Assembly (NCBI GenBank): GCA_023213395.1
Contig: CM041465.1
Span: 65,913,741 to 65,977,740 of the forward strand
DNA length: 64,000 nt
From: Cycas panzhihuaensis
Taxonomy: Eukaryota; Cycadophyta
Direction: 5' to 3'
The position numbers were made by a program, and so were the translations under genes. Positions 9,475 to 20,989 of the stretch are shown here, piece by piece; the stretch's first letter is position 1; each line of letters begins with the position of its first letter. Below the pieces are notes generated by a model that did no database searches, had not been told where the DNA came from, and saw only the letters and a list, made by a program, of their open reading frames with translations.

Positions 9475-10482
9475 ATGGTACAAACAAGGAAAGGATACAA
9501 AGAGAAAGGTGAAGACTTTCTTGTGTTGTAATCACCAAGAAGACAAAGAAAGAATCCAAGCACCATGGCTGAAAAAGAAGATGGAGAAACTAGATTTGAA
9601 AAGGTTAAGAAGAACGTAGAAGCCTTGATGCAAATGATGACCCATCTTCTACCTCTAGTCAAAGGAAAAGGCAAAGAGAAGGAATTTGAAGGAGGATCCA
9701 CATATGACCACGACCATGAAGAGGAAGAGGAGGAGACCTTAAAGCACTCTTTTGAAGAAAGCAAGGGTACTTCATCTCATCAACCCTTCAAGGTGGAGGC
9801 AAAGTTGGATATTCCAACTTATGATGGAGAGGTAAATTCTGAAAAGTTGGACCATTGGTTGGATCAACTTGAAACCTACTTCACAATCTATGCTTATAAC
9901 AATGCTCAAAAGCTTTCATTTGCTAGGCTCAAGATGTGTAAACATGCATTGACATGGTGGAATGCATATTTAAAGACTCATGATGTATCTTCTTTTTCAT
10001 GGAGGGATTTTAAGAAAATAATAAAGAAGCAATTCTACCCCATAGGTCATGAGGAAGACCAATGGATTACTTGGCAATATTTATGCCAAGGGAGAGGTGT
10101 AAGTGTCCAAGAGTATACTTCTTTATTTTTTAGGCATGGCATACTACTTGGTATTAATATGGATGAACATGTCACTCTTATGAAATTCATTAGAGGATTA
10201 CATGAATACATAAGGAAGGAACTAAGGCTTTTTAAGGTTCAATCCATTGGAGAAGCAAGTAGGATGGCTATGGCAATAGAAAGTAAAAGTAAGAAATCTA
10301 CATTCATGTCTAAAGATTCTACTTTTACTTCTAATAAGTATGAAAATAATCCTAAATTGCACTCATCAAAAAGGCAAGAAGGAAAGAAGAAAAGAACAAA
10401 TTTTGTTAAAAGTTCTAACTATTGTGAGCATTGTGATATTAATGGTCATATTACAGCAAAGTGTTGGAAGTTGCATCCGTAA
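9475..10482 (+). pseudogene. gag: gag, family G copy A
   Basis: The family start is the ATG at 9475 (MVQTRKGYKEKGED), as in copies B and C. Copy A has a CAA-to-TAA stop about 19 codons in, so the longest open stretch begins at 9565. Visible parts are an acidic run (HDHEEEEEE), a gag core (LDIPTYDGEVN, HWLDQLETYF, ALTWWNAYLK, KKQFYPIG) and a CCHC zinc knuckle (CEHCDINGHITAKC; CX2CX4HX4C). A second stop (GAA to TAA) after KLHP at 10480-10482 separates gag from the protease region, which in copies B and C is in the same frame. The protein would form the particle and bind RNA. Confidence 0.93.
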
Positions 10483-11516
10483 CTAAAGTCAAGCATATCA
10501 AGGATATGGAATTAAGAAAGAAGGAAAAAGGGAAAGCACTACTTTCTGAGGTGGAGATTCAAAGTGAAGGAGAAGAAGAGAAGGTCACTCTACTTATAAA
10601 TTATGAAGATGATGCTACAAGGGAGGAACTATTTCACTTGAACCTTCAAGTAGGAAATAGTATGATTGGTACCATTATAGATCTAGGGAGCCAAAAGAAT
10701 TTGATCTTAGAAAGTTTGGTAAAAAGCATTGGGTTGGTAACTACTCCTCACCCTCATCCATATCCTCTTGGTTGGATCCATAAAGATGTGGAAATGCAAA
10801 TATCAAAGTAATGTACACTTAAATTTTTCATCATTAATGATTTTGTTGATGAAGTAATATGTGATGTGGTGCCACTGGATGTATGGCATGTTGTGCTTGG
10901 AAGTCCCTACTTGTGGGATCGAGATGCACTCTTCTATCGAAGGGAGAGAAAGTATCAATTGATGAAGGATAACAAGGGCTTCATCATAAAGGCCACAAAG
11001 AAGCACTTGGATAAGATAGTATTAATTTCAGCTACTCAAGCAAAAAGGATGATCAATGCATGTGGTAAATTTGTCATCTTAATGGTAAGGAGAAAAGAAG
11101 AGCCAAGAGATGAAGAAGGTCCTTCTACTCACACTCTTCTTATATCACCTAAACAAATGCAGCAAATTGAGGAGTTAAAGACAAGGTATGATATTCTATT
11201 TCAACATGTTGATAGGCTTCCACCAAAGAGAAAGATAGAGCATGAAATCACTCTTGTAGGAGATGCACCATTACCTAATGTTACTTTGTATAGGCACTCC
11301 ATTGTAGAGAATAATGAGATAAAGAGGCAAGTTGAGGAGTTGCTTGATCAAGGGGTCATAAGACCTTCATGTTCACCTTGTGGGTCACCAATTGTCTTGG
11401 TGCCTAAGAAGGATGGAGGATGGAGAATGTGTATAGATTTTTGTGCTTTGAATAAAATTACAATTAAAAATCGCTACCCTTTACCTCGTATAGATGATTT
11501 GCTTGATCAAATTTAG
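10483..11516 (+). pseudogene. pol: Protease and N-terminal RT, family G copy A
   Basis: After the gag stop the frame runs through [15 protein letters not shown] to a protease-like segment, GTIIDLGSQKNLI, where the active-site D-S/T-G is D-L-G. A stop at 10809 (CAA to TAA) follows. The stretch 10866-11516 then gives the protease end ([17 protein letters not shown]), a linker and RT fingers ([38 protein letters not shown]). It ends at a TAG in LLDQI*HACYF. Copy B has the same TAG, while copy C has CAG (Gln). Confidence 0.92.
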
Positions 11517-12563
11517 CATGCTTGTTATTTCACTAAATTGGATTTAAAAAGTGGTTATCACCAAGTTAGGGTCAAGGAGGAGGACACATGGAAGATGGCC
11601 TTCAAAACAAAGCAAGGACTCTTTGAATGGATGGTTATGCCTTTTGGATTATGTAATGCTCCTACAATATTCATGAGGCTAATGAATGAAATATTAAGGC
11701 CTTACTTGGATAATTTTGTTGTTGTCTATCTTGATGACATTTTGATTTTCAAAGAACACATGGGAGGAACATTTGAGACATAGAAGAAGTTTTAAAGACT
11801 ATGGCTAAGCATCATTTGAAGCTTAATGTGAAGAAGTGTGAATTTGGCAAGGAAAACTTGATCTTCTTAGGCTTTGTGGTTGGAGGAGGAAAGTTGAGCA
11901 TTGATCCACTCAAGACTCAAGCCATCCTCAAATGGCCTAGGCCAACAAACATCACAGAGGTGAGAAGTTTTTTAGGAGCTTGTCAATACTTGAGAAAGTT
12001 TATTCTTCATTTCTCACAGGTTGCAGCACCTCTACATGGATTGACAAAATCTAGTAGAAAGTTTACTTGGGGTTCCAAGGAGGAAGAAGCCTTTCTTCTT
12101 TTAAAGAAGAAAATTTGTGAAGTACCAGTTTTGGCAATGCCAAATTTGCAAAGGCCTTTTGAAGTAGAAGCTGATGCAAGTGGAAATGCGATGGGAGTCA
12201 GTCCTTATTCAAGATGGGAAGCCTATTGCATACCATTCGTAAGTCTTCACCCTCAAGTGAAGAACTACCTAACATATGATCGAGAAATGTTCGTGACTTC
12301 ATCAAGCATGCAAGCATTGGAGGTCATACTTGCTCGGAAAAGAGGTTGTAGTTCATACCGATCATAAGCCTCTTCAATTTTTACAAACTGAAAGTAAATT
12401 ACAGCAAGCAAGACACATGAAGTGGATGAGTTATTTACAACAATTCAATATTGTAATTAAGTACAAAAAGGGATCTAATAACAAAATTGCTGATATGTCA
12501 TCTAGACCACCTTGTTCCACTTCTTCTTCTACTTTTATTTGTAGTTCTCTTATGAGTTTGTAG
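11517..12563 (+). pseudogene. pol: RT palm, thumb and RNase H, family G copy A
   Basis: The RT palm reads [18 protein letters not shown] and MPFGLCNAP, with the catalytic YLDD near 11728-11740. Just after ILIF an extra base (shared with copy C) and a later 2-bp loss shift the frame, giving a stop at 11783. The thumb resumes at 11801 (HHLKLNVKKCEFGKENL). RNase H shows VEADASGNAMG near 12165-12200, then frameshifts in the following strand, and THDHKPLQ-like and IADMSSRPP blocks in 12330-12563. It cannot give an active enzyme. Confidence 0.92.
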
Positions 12564-13821
12564 GTGGAACCAATGTATCATGAAGAGTACAAAGACTTGT
12601 ACCATGAAGATGAAGCTTTAAAGGAAGAATTAGAGAACCTAGCGAAAGGAAGACCTTCCCAGCTTGCTTGGAAGGATGGTCTACTTTTCAAAGGGGAGCA
12701 GCTCTATGTTCCATCAAAAGGAGACAAGATCAAGTGGCTTAGAGAAGCCCATACTTCTAAAGTAGTTGGTCACTTTGGTATAGAAGACTTTAGCAAACTT
12801 GAGAAGATATGTTGTATGGCCAAAAATGCAAAATGATGTAAAAAAATATGTAAAAGGATGTGTAATGTGTAATACTTCTAAGCCTTCTTCTAGAAAATTA
12901 GGATTGTATACACCACTTCCTATTCCCACTAGGCCTTGGGAAAGTATCTCCATTGATTTTTTAGGGGGACTTCCCATGACTAGGAAGGGACATGATTATC
13001 TCTTTGTTGTTGTAGATAGGTTTAGTAAAATGATATGTCTAATACCTTGTAAGAAGACAATCACAGGTACAAGAGCAGCTGAATTATTCTTCGAGCATGT
13101 ATGGAAGAATTTTGGCTTGCCTTCTTCCATCATTTCAGATCAGGACACTCGATTCCTTTCATCATTTTGGAAGTCACTATAGGAGATGATGGATACCAAA
13201 TTGAAGAGGAGTATAAGTTTCCATCCTCAAACAGATGGACAAACCGAAGTAGTGAACAGAACTTTGGTACATCTATTGAGGGGATACAATTCCTAGCATC
13301 CAAAGACTTGGGATGAATCATTGGCTTTTCTACAATTTACTTTTAATAGAGAAATGCATGCATCACACTCTAAAGAACCTTTTGAAGTTTGTTTAGGATA
13401 CTTACCTCAAAGTCCATTTGACTTAGAGTTTTCCATGCAAGCTAAGGAAGGATCTGTGAAAGAGAAGGAGGACCATGACAAGGCTTTAAGATACTTGGAG
13501 GAGATCTAGAGAGTCCACAAAGAAGTACATGATCAACTTCTAAGGACTCAAAAAAAGTACAAGGAAAGACATGACAAGCATAGGCAAGAGTTTACTTTCC
13601 AAGAAGGAGATTTACTATGGTTATACTTGAGCAAGGAGAGGTTAAAAGGAGAAGGTAAGAAACTCAAACCTATAAGGTATGGACCATTCAAGATTTTGAG
13701 AAAAGTAGGTGGCAATGCTTTCCAACTTGATCTTCCACCTTATATGCAAATATATTCAGTAGTAAATGCTGAATACTTAAAACTCTTTGAGCCCTCCATG
13801 CTAGATGAGGAACAAGACTAG
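12564..13821 (+). pseudogene. pol: Integrase, family G copy A
   Basis: The zinc-binding His residues are in REAHTSKVVGHFG near 12747-12780, and the Cys pair is in KGCVMCNTSKP near 12855. The core has the first Asp in SISIDFLGGLP, the second Asp in SDQDTRFLSS and the Glu in [10 protein letters not shown] near 13230, so the DDE residues remain, but in different frames. The frame changes near 12790, a stop stands near 13182, and more shifts occur near 13510. The C-terminal segment (KPIRYGPFKILRKVGGNAFQ) is the GPY-like end. It stops at LDEEQD* at 13821. Confidence 0.9.
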
Positions 13822-14066
13822 TTCACTTTACCTTCAGTTGATGATTTGTATTTGGAAAGTGAGGAGCCTCTCAAGGAAGATTGTATCTTGGAGAGAAAAT
13901 CTACCAAAACAAGACATAAGATATATGAATCTTTCAGGATTGGAGTAGTAGGGCAATTGCCTAGTAAGGCCAAGTGGTTTAGTAGGAAACAAGGAGAACA
14001 ACACTTCCCCCATCTCCAATTCTAAGCCAAACAGGAGTTGGCTATTTTCCAAGGAAGGTGGAGCCA
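13822..14066 (+). other. 3' untranslated tail and polypurine tract, copy A
   Basis: The family's tail after integrase keeps a decayed frame (DDLYLESEEPL, RKSTKTRHK). No chromodomain motif is seen. The purine-rich AAGGAAGGTGGAGCCA abuts the 3' LTR. Confidence 0.7.
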
Positions 14067-15119
14067 TGATCCAGGAGGATCTACCATATGTTTACAGGAT
14101 GCGGAAAGTGCTAGGCATTGGCATAACTAAAAGAGATATAGCCAAATGGTATCAAAATTCTATGAAATTTTGTGTAAAGGGAGAAGACACATCCCACTAG
14201 ATGTTTACAAAAGGTGGGGTTCAGAAAATATCATTTGATTAGAGTTCAAGCCTTGTCTTTGCATAAAAATTAATCCCACAGCTAGCAGAAAAAATAGAAA
14301 ATATATATTATTATTATATGAATAGAAATATGGCCAAATGACATCCAAATGAGCTAAAATTTTGAGGAAGTGGAGGGGACATGTGTTCCTATATGTGTAC
14401 CAAATTTGAGTTGAATTAGAGTTCGTTAAGGCTAGTTACAAGCCACAACGTTTAAGAATTACATGAAGGCCACTTGGATAGTAGAAAAATAGCAAATACA
14501 TATTATTATTAAATGAATAAAAATGTAGTCAAATGATATTGAAATGAGCTAAAACTTTGATAAAGCTTAGGGGACATGAGTTCCTATATGTGTACCAAAT
14601 TTGAGCCAAATTGGAGTACATTAATATCTGTTACAAGCTATAACGTTTTAAAAATTGTATAAAGGCCATTTGGACAACATGCATTCTGGTGGTTAGTGGT
14701 TACACTTGCATGATTGCCACTTGTTAAACATGAAATTTAGGTTTCTTTCTATAAATTGAGCCCTTCTATAGGTTGGAGAGGTGGTTCTTGGAGACTTGAC
14801 TTGGGAAGCATCCTTGGAGAAGCATTTGGAGGGTTTGAGTCCCCCTTATGGTATAATTGTAACATTTACTCCTTGTAATTTTACCATTCTCTTGCTAGTT
14901 GATTTCTCCGCCATTAAATGGAGATTTTCATGGTTTAATAAAAGTATTACTCCTCATACTTTTAGATAAATATCAAGAATAATTGATTTGGTGTAGAATT
15001 TTCCTTTCATGGGCTCATTGTTCTTTTGATGTTATTGAGCTTTCTACAGTAATTCCCAGGATCTCAAGGAGGAAAGGTTGATAATTAACTTCTTCACCAA
15101 CTAAGCTCTTTTGGGATCA
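14067..15119 (+). repeat. 3' LTR, family G copy A
   Basis: A 1053-bp LTR starting TGATCCAGGAGG, ending GGGATCA and followed by the duplication GTTTA. It has a TATA-like CTATAAATTGAGCCC near 14749 and AATAAA near 14936. Two units of the internal repeat of about 190 bp lie at about 14297-14680. Confidence 0.95.
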
Positions 15120-15124
15120 GTTTA

Positions 15125-16955
15125 TTACACACAAGAGGTTATTTTTAAAGTAATAAATGAAATAAAAAGGAAATAAAGTAAATTAAAATGACAATGGTAG
15201 GTTTATAATGCTCTTAAACTCATGAGATATGAGTGACTGTGCATAACATGGCAAGAGTGCTAGGCTTTTCATAAAGGGTTCTGGGTTGGAACTTAGAATT
15301 GGATGGATAATAAAGCAAGAACTCCCTATGGGTGTTTAGAAGGGCTATGGGATGAGGAGACTCCTTGTCCTTGTCATCAGACTCATGGTCACTCAGAACA
15401 ATGAGGTACCCATAACTTCACTAATAAGAGCAATGAGGTTAGAGGAGGAAGGGGAGGCCCCTTCCCTAGGTCTAGAGGTACTAGGGATATCAATCATATA
15501 GTTGGAAGCATGGGTATATGGTCCCTTATTACCCTCCACTAGGTTACAATCCACCTAACGAGACTAATACAATGGTATAGCAGGAGGAGGCTCCCATGAA
15601 ACAACTTTCATTTATCCTTCATGGACAGATTTCACTTGCCCCCAATAGGATGAATACACAGCTCCCATTTGGTTAAGCTATGGGCATCCCAATAAGAGAT
15701 TGTAGTCCACATCCACATCAATGACTACTATATCTGTGAGGATGGTTTTATCCTCAAGGGTAAGGGGAATAGAGACCAATCCTAAAGGCATCTTTTCGCT
15801 ACCATTATAGCCTTGGTAATACTATGGAATTGACTTAAGAGCCACTATATTTAAATCTTGTATGATGTATAATGTCATAGCGTCAATAAAATAACTGTTA
15901 TCTACAATAATCCTTCTAAGGGTGTATTTTGGAGTATCTATGGAAATGGTGAAAGGATAATGCCACTGATATTCCCTTTCACTTATTGGAGGGAGTTCTT
16001 TAAGGTTAAAGGTAATGATGGGCTCTCAGCTTGAGGTAGCACTCAAAGCATTGCTAGGTGCATCCATTAGACCCAAAGGCTATAAGAGGAGAGCATGTTG
16101 CTTATGATAACTCTGCAAAATAACCATCATAGATATCCTGACATATACTGTATAGAGTTCATCTACGATTGAGAAGGACTTCCCTTTCCCAGTAAGTTGG
16201 GGAAGTGCCCTTCGAAAATCATAATGACCCCAGAAAATAAGAATAGCCTTGGGGAGTGGAGGAATTTCAAAATATAGGTTATCTGTAGAAAAACCTAGTT
16301 GAGAGGAGGAGGAAGCCCCTATGGCCTCTTTGGCTGCTTGAGACATAGTGAGGGCATATAAAGGGGTGGTCTCAAGTATTTAAATGACTCTCTTTCCTTT
16401 ATTATGGGATCGAGGAGGTGAAGAGGTTTGATGGCAGGAACCAGGAGGAGACAAAGAACTTCTTATGCCCTTTCCTTTTGCTTGTGAAGAAGAAGGGTTA
16501 GGAGACCATCCCCTGATTGTCCCTTATTCTAGTTCCCCATATTATGGGTGTTATAGTCTCATTCCCCATGTTTAGGGAAGAGATCCCTATGAATGGGTTG
16601 GTCTAGGTTGGGCTTAGATGCCCATCTAGGAGAGGAGTCACAAGGCAGGGAAAGTTCCATATGCTGCACTTAGCACTGCAAGTCCTTACAGAAGCACTCA
16701 CTATGGATAGAACACCACTTCCTATCCAAGGAAGGTTTAGTCTTTCTAGTTTACGAGGAGTGGATATTTTCATTTTTAGGGGGTGTAGCTTGAGAGGTTT
16801 GATGGATAGGTCTATGGGAGTCCAAATGAGAAGAAGGAGTTCAGAGCTTCAGCTCCTTCATCGTACATTCAAAGGAATGTATAGCAAAATTCAAAGGATC
16901 TATGGTCTTCTCTGTTGAATGGGTAGAAGACTTTTGGTGTTATTAAGATCTTAGG
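15125..16955 (-). pseudogene. gag-pol: Tat-like gypsy gag/protease fragment (family T, minus strand)
   Basis: On the minus strand this matches family T at 60830-62520. It has the gag end with a basic zinc-finger-like block (KWCSIHSECF), NLDQPIHRDLFPKHGE, the linker SQAAKEAIGAS, then DFRRALPQLTGKGKSF and a protease-like segment. The plus copy's DNGSSVNAM is DNSYFIDAM here, so the active-site triplet is lost. SIPLTLEDKT and DVDYNLLLG follow. Near 15350-15420 YLIVLSDHESDDKDKES matches the linker at 62330. Many stops are present. The RT part is missing on the left of copy A. Confidence 0.82.
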
Positions 16956-16960
16956 TCACA

Positions 16961-17364
16961 TGACGGTTGGGGTGCCTATTATTTATTAGAGTTAATAGTC
17001 ATCACTACACTCCCACCTTCCAACCAAGGGAGCACACCTTATCATCTTCAATTTACACATGTGGGTGCTCAACATGTGTAGGTAAGTTAATGCTAATTTG
17101 AGTTAAGTTTACTTTGAGTTAAGTTAGTATTATTTTATTATAATTTAAAATTTAGGGGTTAAGGAGTTTCCCTCCTCTCACAAAATTATAAATATTGAAG
17201 GGTGTGCAACCCTGGTATCTTTAGACACCACCTATATTAGGAAATTTGTAAAGCTCTCTCTTCTCACAATGGATTGAATACAATAAGTTTTCAGTTTATG
17301 CAACATTCATATATTGAAGATTAGTTTATGTTCTGCCATGTTCTCCTTGCATATTTTTCCAACA
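16961..17364 (+). repeat. Lone LTR-like segment
   Basis: The segment probably starts TGACGGTTGGGG and ends TTTTTCCAACA, two bases before a variant primer-binding site (TGGTATCAAAGCT, 17367-17379). It contains CAATGGATTGAATACAATAAG, as in many plant LTRs. I find no second copy in the window, so the element is truncated or its partner lies elsewhere. The start is inferred from where similarity to family T stops (about 16953). Confidence 0.55.
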
Positions 17365-17366
17365 TT

Positions 17367-17379
17367 TGGTATCAAAGCT
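17367..17379 (+). other. Variant primer-binding site
   Basis: TGGTATCAAAGCT differs from the initiator tRNA-Met complement by one base in the first 12 and follows the lone LTR after TT. A second TAGTATCAGAGC stands nearby at 17409-17420. Confidence 0.6.
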
Positions 17380-17579
17380 TAGTTTAGCTCCATTATTTTT
17401 CCTTCATCTAGTATCAGAGCAGATGATTGCTAGTCTACTAAAGTTTCTTTGAAGAGCAATAAGATTTATTAGTATTTTTGAGAAGATTTGCTCACAACAA
17501 CAAATACTGGTTATATTTATCTTCTGCAAGTTTGTTTCAGCAAGTTTCTTATATCATTTCATCAAGATTTGTATATTCT

Positions 17580-18810
17580 TAAGTTATATTTATGAAATAA
17601 CAAAGATTTTCCAGATTTCTTCAGATTTGAGAAGATTTATGAAGGAGATCAGTAACAAGGTACATTTATTCAATTTTTTTCTCAGATTTGAGCTATATTT
17701 CTTCAAGATCTATATATTTTATCATATATTTAATCATTTTTGGCATATTCTTGTCTATTTCTCTTATATTTTTTCAGATCTACGCAGGACTTCAGCCTAC
17801 AAGCTACATATTTTTTAAAGGTTTTTTCAGATCTGAGTTATATTTTTTCAGATCTGCACATCTTATCCTATGTTTGACTATTTTCAAGAATGTTTCTGCC
17901 TATTTATCTAATATTTTCTCAAGTCTGTGAAAGTTTTTAGTTGCATGCAATATTCATACAAGTTTTCTTCAAGATCTACTACATTTTCTTCAAGATCTGC
18001 CATAGTTTTCTTAGATCTAGTATATTTTACTTTAGATCTGCTATAATTTTTTTTAGATCTGCTATATATTTTTTTAGATCTGCGTATTTTACTAAGCATT
18101 TTATCATTTTTTTCTAAATTTGGTTTAAATCTGCTATATTTCATTTCAGATTTACTTGTTTTATCAATTATTTGATCATTTTTTTAGTATATTCATTCAA
18201 ATCTGCTATATTTACTTTAGATCTTATATATACTATTTCAGATCTACAATATTTATTAAGTTTTCTTTCAGATCTGCTACATTATTTTTTTAGATATGCC
18301 TATTTCAGTAATTATTTCAACATTTTTGGGTATATTTGCTTCATATCTGCAACAATTGGTTCAGATCTACTATATTTTATTTTAGATCTATATTTTTTAA
18401 CATATATTTGATTACTTTTTCAAGATTTTTATAGATTTGCAATTTTTGGGGCATATTCAACCTTCTGGAGAAGCATATACATCAGATATAATTTCTGCAA
18501 GTTAGCTACAACTATGTTTACCAAGTTCTTCATACATTTTTTTAGATTTAAACACATATTTCTAATATATCTGCAACATATTTAAAAATATTTCAGATAC
18601 ATATACATGCATTTTATTTGTTTGATATATTTTTTGTTAAAATATTTGAAATTCTCTAGTTCATTTGTGCTCCATTAAATCAACAAAAAACTCAACACCT
18701 TTTGGAATAAACTCATAAAATAAACTGCAGAATTTTTTTGATACAAATATATAGATACTTATTTATTAAATTATTTTTCATCAATATATTTATAAGATCT
18801 GCTATATATT
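17580..18810 (+). repeat. T-rich, AGATCT-rich degenerate tandem array
   Basis: The hexamer AGATCT occurs 16 times between 17705 and 18800, 15 of them within about 690 bp. It is usually in the context TTTC-AGATCTGC-TATATTT with irregular spacing of 25 to 60 bp. Many further near-matches (AAATCTG, AGATTTG) are present. It looks like a decayed short tandem repeat in the leader of the lone-LTR element. Open stretches over it code for Phe/Ile/Tyr-rich low-complexity peptides and are not credible genes. Confidence 0.8.
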
Positions 18811-18825
18811 TCAAGCAAGAGTTCC

Positions 18826-19310
18826 TCAACTCACTTTGCCAAAAGTAGACAAAAAACCAGAAAAATTGAAAAGCAAAGTTGTTGTAACTATTGTTTGGCT
18901 TTGCATTGCTTTTTCAAATGCTTCATAGTATAGAAAATCATCCAAAATAGATGTCTTGCAATCATAACTCTTGAAAATATTTAACATCTCTAGCCCTTGA
19001 TTCAAAGGCCCTAAGGAATTTGGGAGGCACTCACATAAGTGTTCGAATTCCACTCAGTTACAATAGACATATTCAGAGGATGAGTAACACCACCTATCTA
19101 AAGAAATTCAAATTTTGTCTCCGTCAAAAGTTTATACATTCAATTAAGTTATTCACATTCGCTATATGTGCTTTCGGCTCTCTTCGATCTCCAACAAATA
19201 ATCTAAATATTGAAGAAAGATTTTCCAATAATTTGGGTAAGTTTCTAAGACTTTCTTTAAGACTTCTGCTACAGTGGCATATTCACTTGCACGAATAAGC
19301 AACTTCCCCT
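18826..19310 (-). pseudogene. Possible host-gene fragment, TPR-like (minus strand)
   Basis: On the minus strand a stretch near 19170-19310 reads GKLLIRASEYATVAEVLKK, then VLETYPNYWKIFLQYLDYLL, which has the look of a helical TPR repeat. The pattern recalls the auxiliary subunit of the plant NatB N-acetyltransferase (NAA25), but this is from memory of the family and unsure. A second open stretch at 18826-19053 (EFEHLCECLPNSLGPLNQ) has no assignment. Frame changes and stops are present. It sits upstream, in antisense sense, of the DHODH and BSK fragments. Confidence 0.35.
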
Positions 19311-19560
19311 GCTAGTTGTATCCATAACTTGTTATTTTCAATGCTAAAGAGACCCCAAAGCTTAAAAAAGAAATACCCCAACATCCTTTATTTGTGAAGA
19401 TAAGGGCCCAGCTTTATACATAACTGACAACCCATTTCATATGTTTATCCACAATCTAATGTATGAATTAAAAATAAATAAATAAATAATAATCTCTCTG
19501 CATAATAGCGTGGTGGAATTACACATTTGGTGGCCCATGCATTTCATCACATGCATCAAG

Positions 19561-19735
19561 CACCTTTTACTAGATCCTTCAGTTGTTTCCTTCTTAGGAG
19601 TTTTTATAATCTTGGAGTATTTGGAGATGAAACGTTAATCACCACATAATCAGCAAACTGAGAAAACATGAGAACTCCCTGAACATAGTCAGCATATAGT
19701 GCATCACCCTGAATAACTCCAACTCGGGACCCCTT
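19561..19735 (-). pseudogene. Dihydroorotate dehydrogenase fragment (captured, minus strand)
   Basis: The minus-strand frame reads YADYVQGV, then QFADYVVINVSSPNTP and RKQLKDLVKG. This matches the central FMN-binding region of class 2 (mitochondrial) dihydroorotate dehydrogenase, where VINVSSPNTPGLR is highly conserved. A stop replaces the residue after PRL. Only about 55 codons are present, with no flanking exons in frame. The parent enzyme oxidises dihydroorotate to orotate in pyrimidine synthesis. This is a non-functional fragment next to a kinase fragment. Confidence 0.78.
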
Positions 19736-19912
19736 TCCATTTGTTCTAAAACTCCTCTAAAATGGTCAAATAGAATAACTCATTTCCCTCCATCCACTGT
19801 GTAGAGTGAAGTGCTCTGTTTAGCTGCCATGAAGTCTATTTATGGTTTTGTGTAGGATTTTAATAGACCCACTCCTCAGCCCTTCAACCATCCCTTCAAA
19901 AAAATCTCTCTA

Positions 19913-20130
<218 letters not shown>

Positions 20131-20234
20131 CCATAGTGGTAGTGGCATGCTCCATTCATGCATCCCTCTATGTGATAGTGAACAACATGGTGCTGCAACA
20201 GCGACAACAGTGACCACTCATTCAAATTTCTTTA

Positions 20235-20985
20235 TTTTCACTTTATCTTTTTAATAACGTTTTTAAAAAATTTAATTTTATTGTATACCTTTTTAAAATC
20301 CAGGGTTAAAAGGGCTTTAACACCTTTACACTTTAGCCCCGTGGTCACATTCCTATTTCATGTGACCTCTTCCTCATTTTTAAAAGAGCTTCATCACTTT
20401 TACAAACTTTTCTTTTTTATATTTTTTAATTTTTTTACTTTACATAGGGTTATTGGCTAAATTTTGCCATAACTCCGCACTAGGTCATCGATTTCTAATA
20501 AAACTAGTTTCATTGTGTTAAAAATTTTCTGTATATTAATTTTGACTGGTCATATGACCAATTTGGACCTGATTTGACCCCGTTTCAGTCAATTTAAAGT
20601 CAATTATTAATTTTTAGAGCCTTTTTTAAACTTTTTATTAAATCACTTTTTCAACTGATTATATATTATTATCGAGTGATTATTTTCTGCCCAGATCTAT
20701 TCTACAGTGATCTACTTTCAATAAAATTTATTACCAACTATTTATTTTAATTTTTAGAATTTATTTTGATCATTATTTTAATCGCTAAAAGTGGAACTTT
20801 AGTGGTTTTCAACATTTTTTAAACATATTTACATAAAGGTACTTGCTACTATTTCTGCTATAATGTTTTTGTTTTGTATCATAATTTAGTCATGTTAGTT
20901 TCTTTGGGAAGATGACTCAATCCTCTTCGATCTGACATTATTTTTTATATGTTTTAATGTGTTTTTACTAATTTTTAAATCAATC
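20235..20985. other. AT-rich spacer
   Basis: No coding frame with a signature is visible. A block at 20305-20365 (TTAGCCCCGTGGTCACAT, then TGTGACCT) weakly resembles 5966-6008 in the kinesin-carrying element. No LTR match was found here, so the 3' end of the lone-LTR element is unknown. Confidence 0.4.
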
Positions 20986-20989
20986 AAAT

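Larger units (their letters stand above)
8390..15119 (+). mobile_element. Ty3/gypsy family G, copy A (complete, inactive)
   Basis: LTRs at 8390-9431 and 14067-15119 flank gag and pol. The duplication GTTTA lies at 8385-8389 and 15120-15124. LTR ends are TGATCC and GGATCA. Domain order is gag with zinc knuckle, protease, RT, RNase H, integrase, the Ty3/gypsy order. No chromodomain is evident. Nonsense and frameshift changes break gag, RT, RNase H and integrase. Copies B (38928-45263, +) and C (47923-54651, -) belong to the same family. Confidence 0.95.

Noticed and set aside
9429-9764. Ser-rich antisense open stretches opposite gag (also at 39785-40120)
   Set aside because: They are shadows of the acidic GAA/GAG-rich gag codons read backwards.
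14781-14969. A 62- to 71-codon open stretch (VLGDLTWEASLEKHLEGW) recurring in family G LTRs (also 39449, 44925, and inverted at 48261 and 53936)
   Set aside because: It overlaps the TATA-like box to polyadenylation region of the LTR. Its recurrence follows from LTR homology, and the sequence resembles no protein family.
17627-18411. Phe/Ile/Tyr-rich open stretches that look like membrane proteins
   Set aside because: Composition artefact of the T-rich AGATCT array; no start context or family signature.
17580-18810. CRISPR-like array
   Set aside because: The repeated motif is only 6 to 8 bp with irregular spacing and no unique spacers, and the context is a plant retroelement.
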